A stretch of DNA of 32,411 bases from SAR324 cluster bacterium (GTDB lineage: Bacteria > SAR324 > NAC60-12): positions 1-32,411 of the forward strand of contig JANQHV010000364.1 in NCBI GenBank assembly GCA_028282505.1. The letters are read 5' to 3'. A program made the translations under genes and the position numbers. Positions 31,812 to 32,411 of this stretch are shown here, piece by piece. The notes beneath the pieces were generated by a model. That model saw only the letters and a program-made list of their open reading frames with translations. It had not been told where the DNA came from and made no database searches. Numbering within the stretch: the first letter of the stretch is position 1; each line of letters begins with the position of its first letter.

Positions 31812-32156
31812 TTAATTTATCCGGCAAACGGGAATCCTTACCTTCTTTTGTCTGCAACGTTCATTTTGATTGCAACAGATATATAACAGGTTGTTCGCAT
31901 CATCTTTGTCTGTAGCCCAACAGATTCTTTTGCCTTCCTTCGCGCAAGGGTCTGTCAGCTCACCATTCGCAATGCGAAGCTTCTCGTAGTGTGTTTCCAC
32001 GCTTTGAGTTAGCATAATCTCGTCATGTAATGTGACGACTGGGTAATCCATTGTGGGAATAATGGCACTGGTCAATCCAAAATTGATTTTAGCTCCCCAG
32101 TTTCTAGGGTCTGTTTGTACAGAATGTGTTTTTTTGATCATTTTCGGTATCTTCAT
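31812..32156 (-). CDS. Small Cys-rich protein of unknown function (114 aa)
   Basis: Not recognised. AAAGGA lies 7 bases before the ATG, so translation is plausible. The N-terminus is basic (MKIPKMIKKTH) and lacks a membrane helix. The C-terminal half holds six Cys: DPCAKEGKRICWATD, LLYICCNQNERCRQ and VCRIN. The spacing could form disulfides or bind a metal. Neighbours are a transposase remnant and a MITE-like copy, so this may be accessory DNA. No function can be assigned. Confidence 0.5.
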   Translation of the reverse strand: MKIPKMIKKTHSVQTDPRNWGAKINFGLTSAIIPTMDYPVVTLHDEIMLTQSVETHYEKLRIANGELTDPCAKEGKRICWATDKDDANNLLYICCNQNERCRQKKVRIPVCRIN

Positions 32157-32251
32157 AAGTGTTTCCTTTCTAGTTCATGTGCGTGAAAATCTTTATATAA
32201 AAATACATTCCACCGGCGGAATCCGTCGGGTTAAGTATTCAATTGTCTTTT

Positions 32252-32411
32252 AGAACCTGTTTGAAAAACCTGATTCTGCTGCAAAACCGTCTCATTGGCG
32301 TCTGTTTTGAGGAAATTTTCGTTAAATAGGCTCGCTATTCGCCTCAAATTTTCTCAAAAATCCGCTCAACGAGATCGATTTTTCGCCACAAACCATCTTT
32401 TCCAAACAGGT
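32252..32411. mobile_element. MITE-like element, longer copy reaching the window edge
   Basis: It begins AGAACCTGTTTGAAAAA and ends TTTTCCAAACAGGT at the window edge, with the last three terminal bases outside. It matches 20273-20383 throughout except for about 51 extra internal bases with inverted segments. No coding capacity is seen. Confidence 0.7.

Overview
The window is AT-rich DNA from a flagellated Gram-negative bacterium. Signs of this are a FliJ / MotE-like / FliK-like flagellar gene run, an MMPL-type inner-membrane exporter and Sec signal peptides. The mix of genes (caspase-like protein with a lectin-fold tail, AP2-domain protein, YcaO/TfuA, a borosin-type methyltransferase) suggests a deltaproteobacterial or SAR324-like lineage. 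The sequence alone does not fix the taxon.

Region 1 (1-13.6 kb) is mostly housekeeping. It starts with the flagellar genes on the minus strand. Next come a small unknown protein, a secreted caspase-like protein whose last ~35 residues look like a diversity-generating-retroelement variable region, a GT-B glycosyltransferase and an unknown protein. A translation block follows: asnS, an unknown membrane protein and thrS on the minus strand, with gatA-dut divergent on the plus strand. It ends with a two-domain AP2-type protein.

Region 2 (13.6-17.3 kb) is looser. A long AT-rich intergenic stretch carries a 45-bp direct repeat that runs into the start of a DnaA paralogue with a degenerate Walker B motif. 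After it come a doubtful small secreted protein, one copy of a dispersed repeat and a DUF2939-type protein.

Region 3 (17.3-26.2 kb, plus strand) is the striking part, a candidate RiPP locus. It encodes TfuA, YcaO, a borosin-type peptide backbone N-methyltransferase fused to TPRs instead of to its own precursor, and a second TPR protein. Three tandem, recently duplicated genes then encode repeat peptides. Together these carry ten near-identical units of the form LTSVMAVCGG-x-DPGPDPxDDPDPEVSS. Each unit has one invariant Cys (the 2.1 unit has two) followed by an Asp/Pro tail. If the enzymes act on these peptides, the product would combine YcaO/TfuA chemistry (thioamide or azoline) with backbone N-methylation.

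Region 4 (26.3-31.1 kb, minus strand) converges on the precursors. It encodes an MMPL/RND exporter, a cyclopropane-synthase-like methyltransferase, an acyl/peptidyl carrier protein, and a cyclic-nucleotide-binding/CPBP membrane protein. It may be a lipid-tailoring and export operon, and may or may not belong to the RiPP locus. The right end holds a decayed IS1634-type transposase piece, a Cys-rich small protein and a MITE-like repeat. That repeat is also found upstream of the methyltransferase, and partial copies lie elsewhere in the window.
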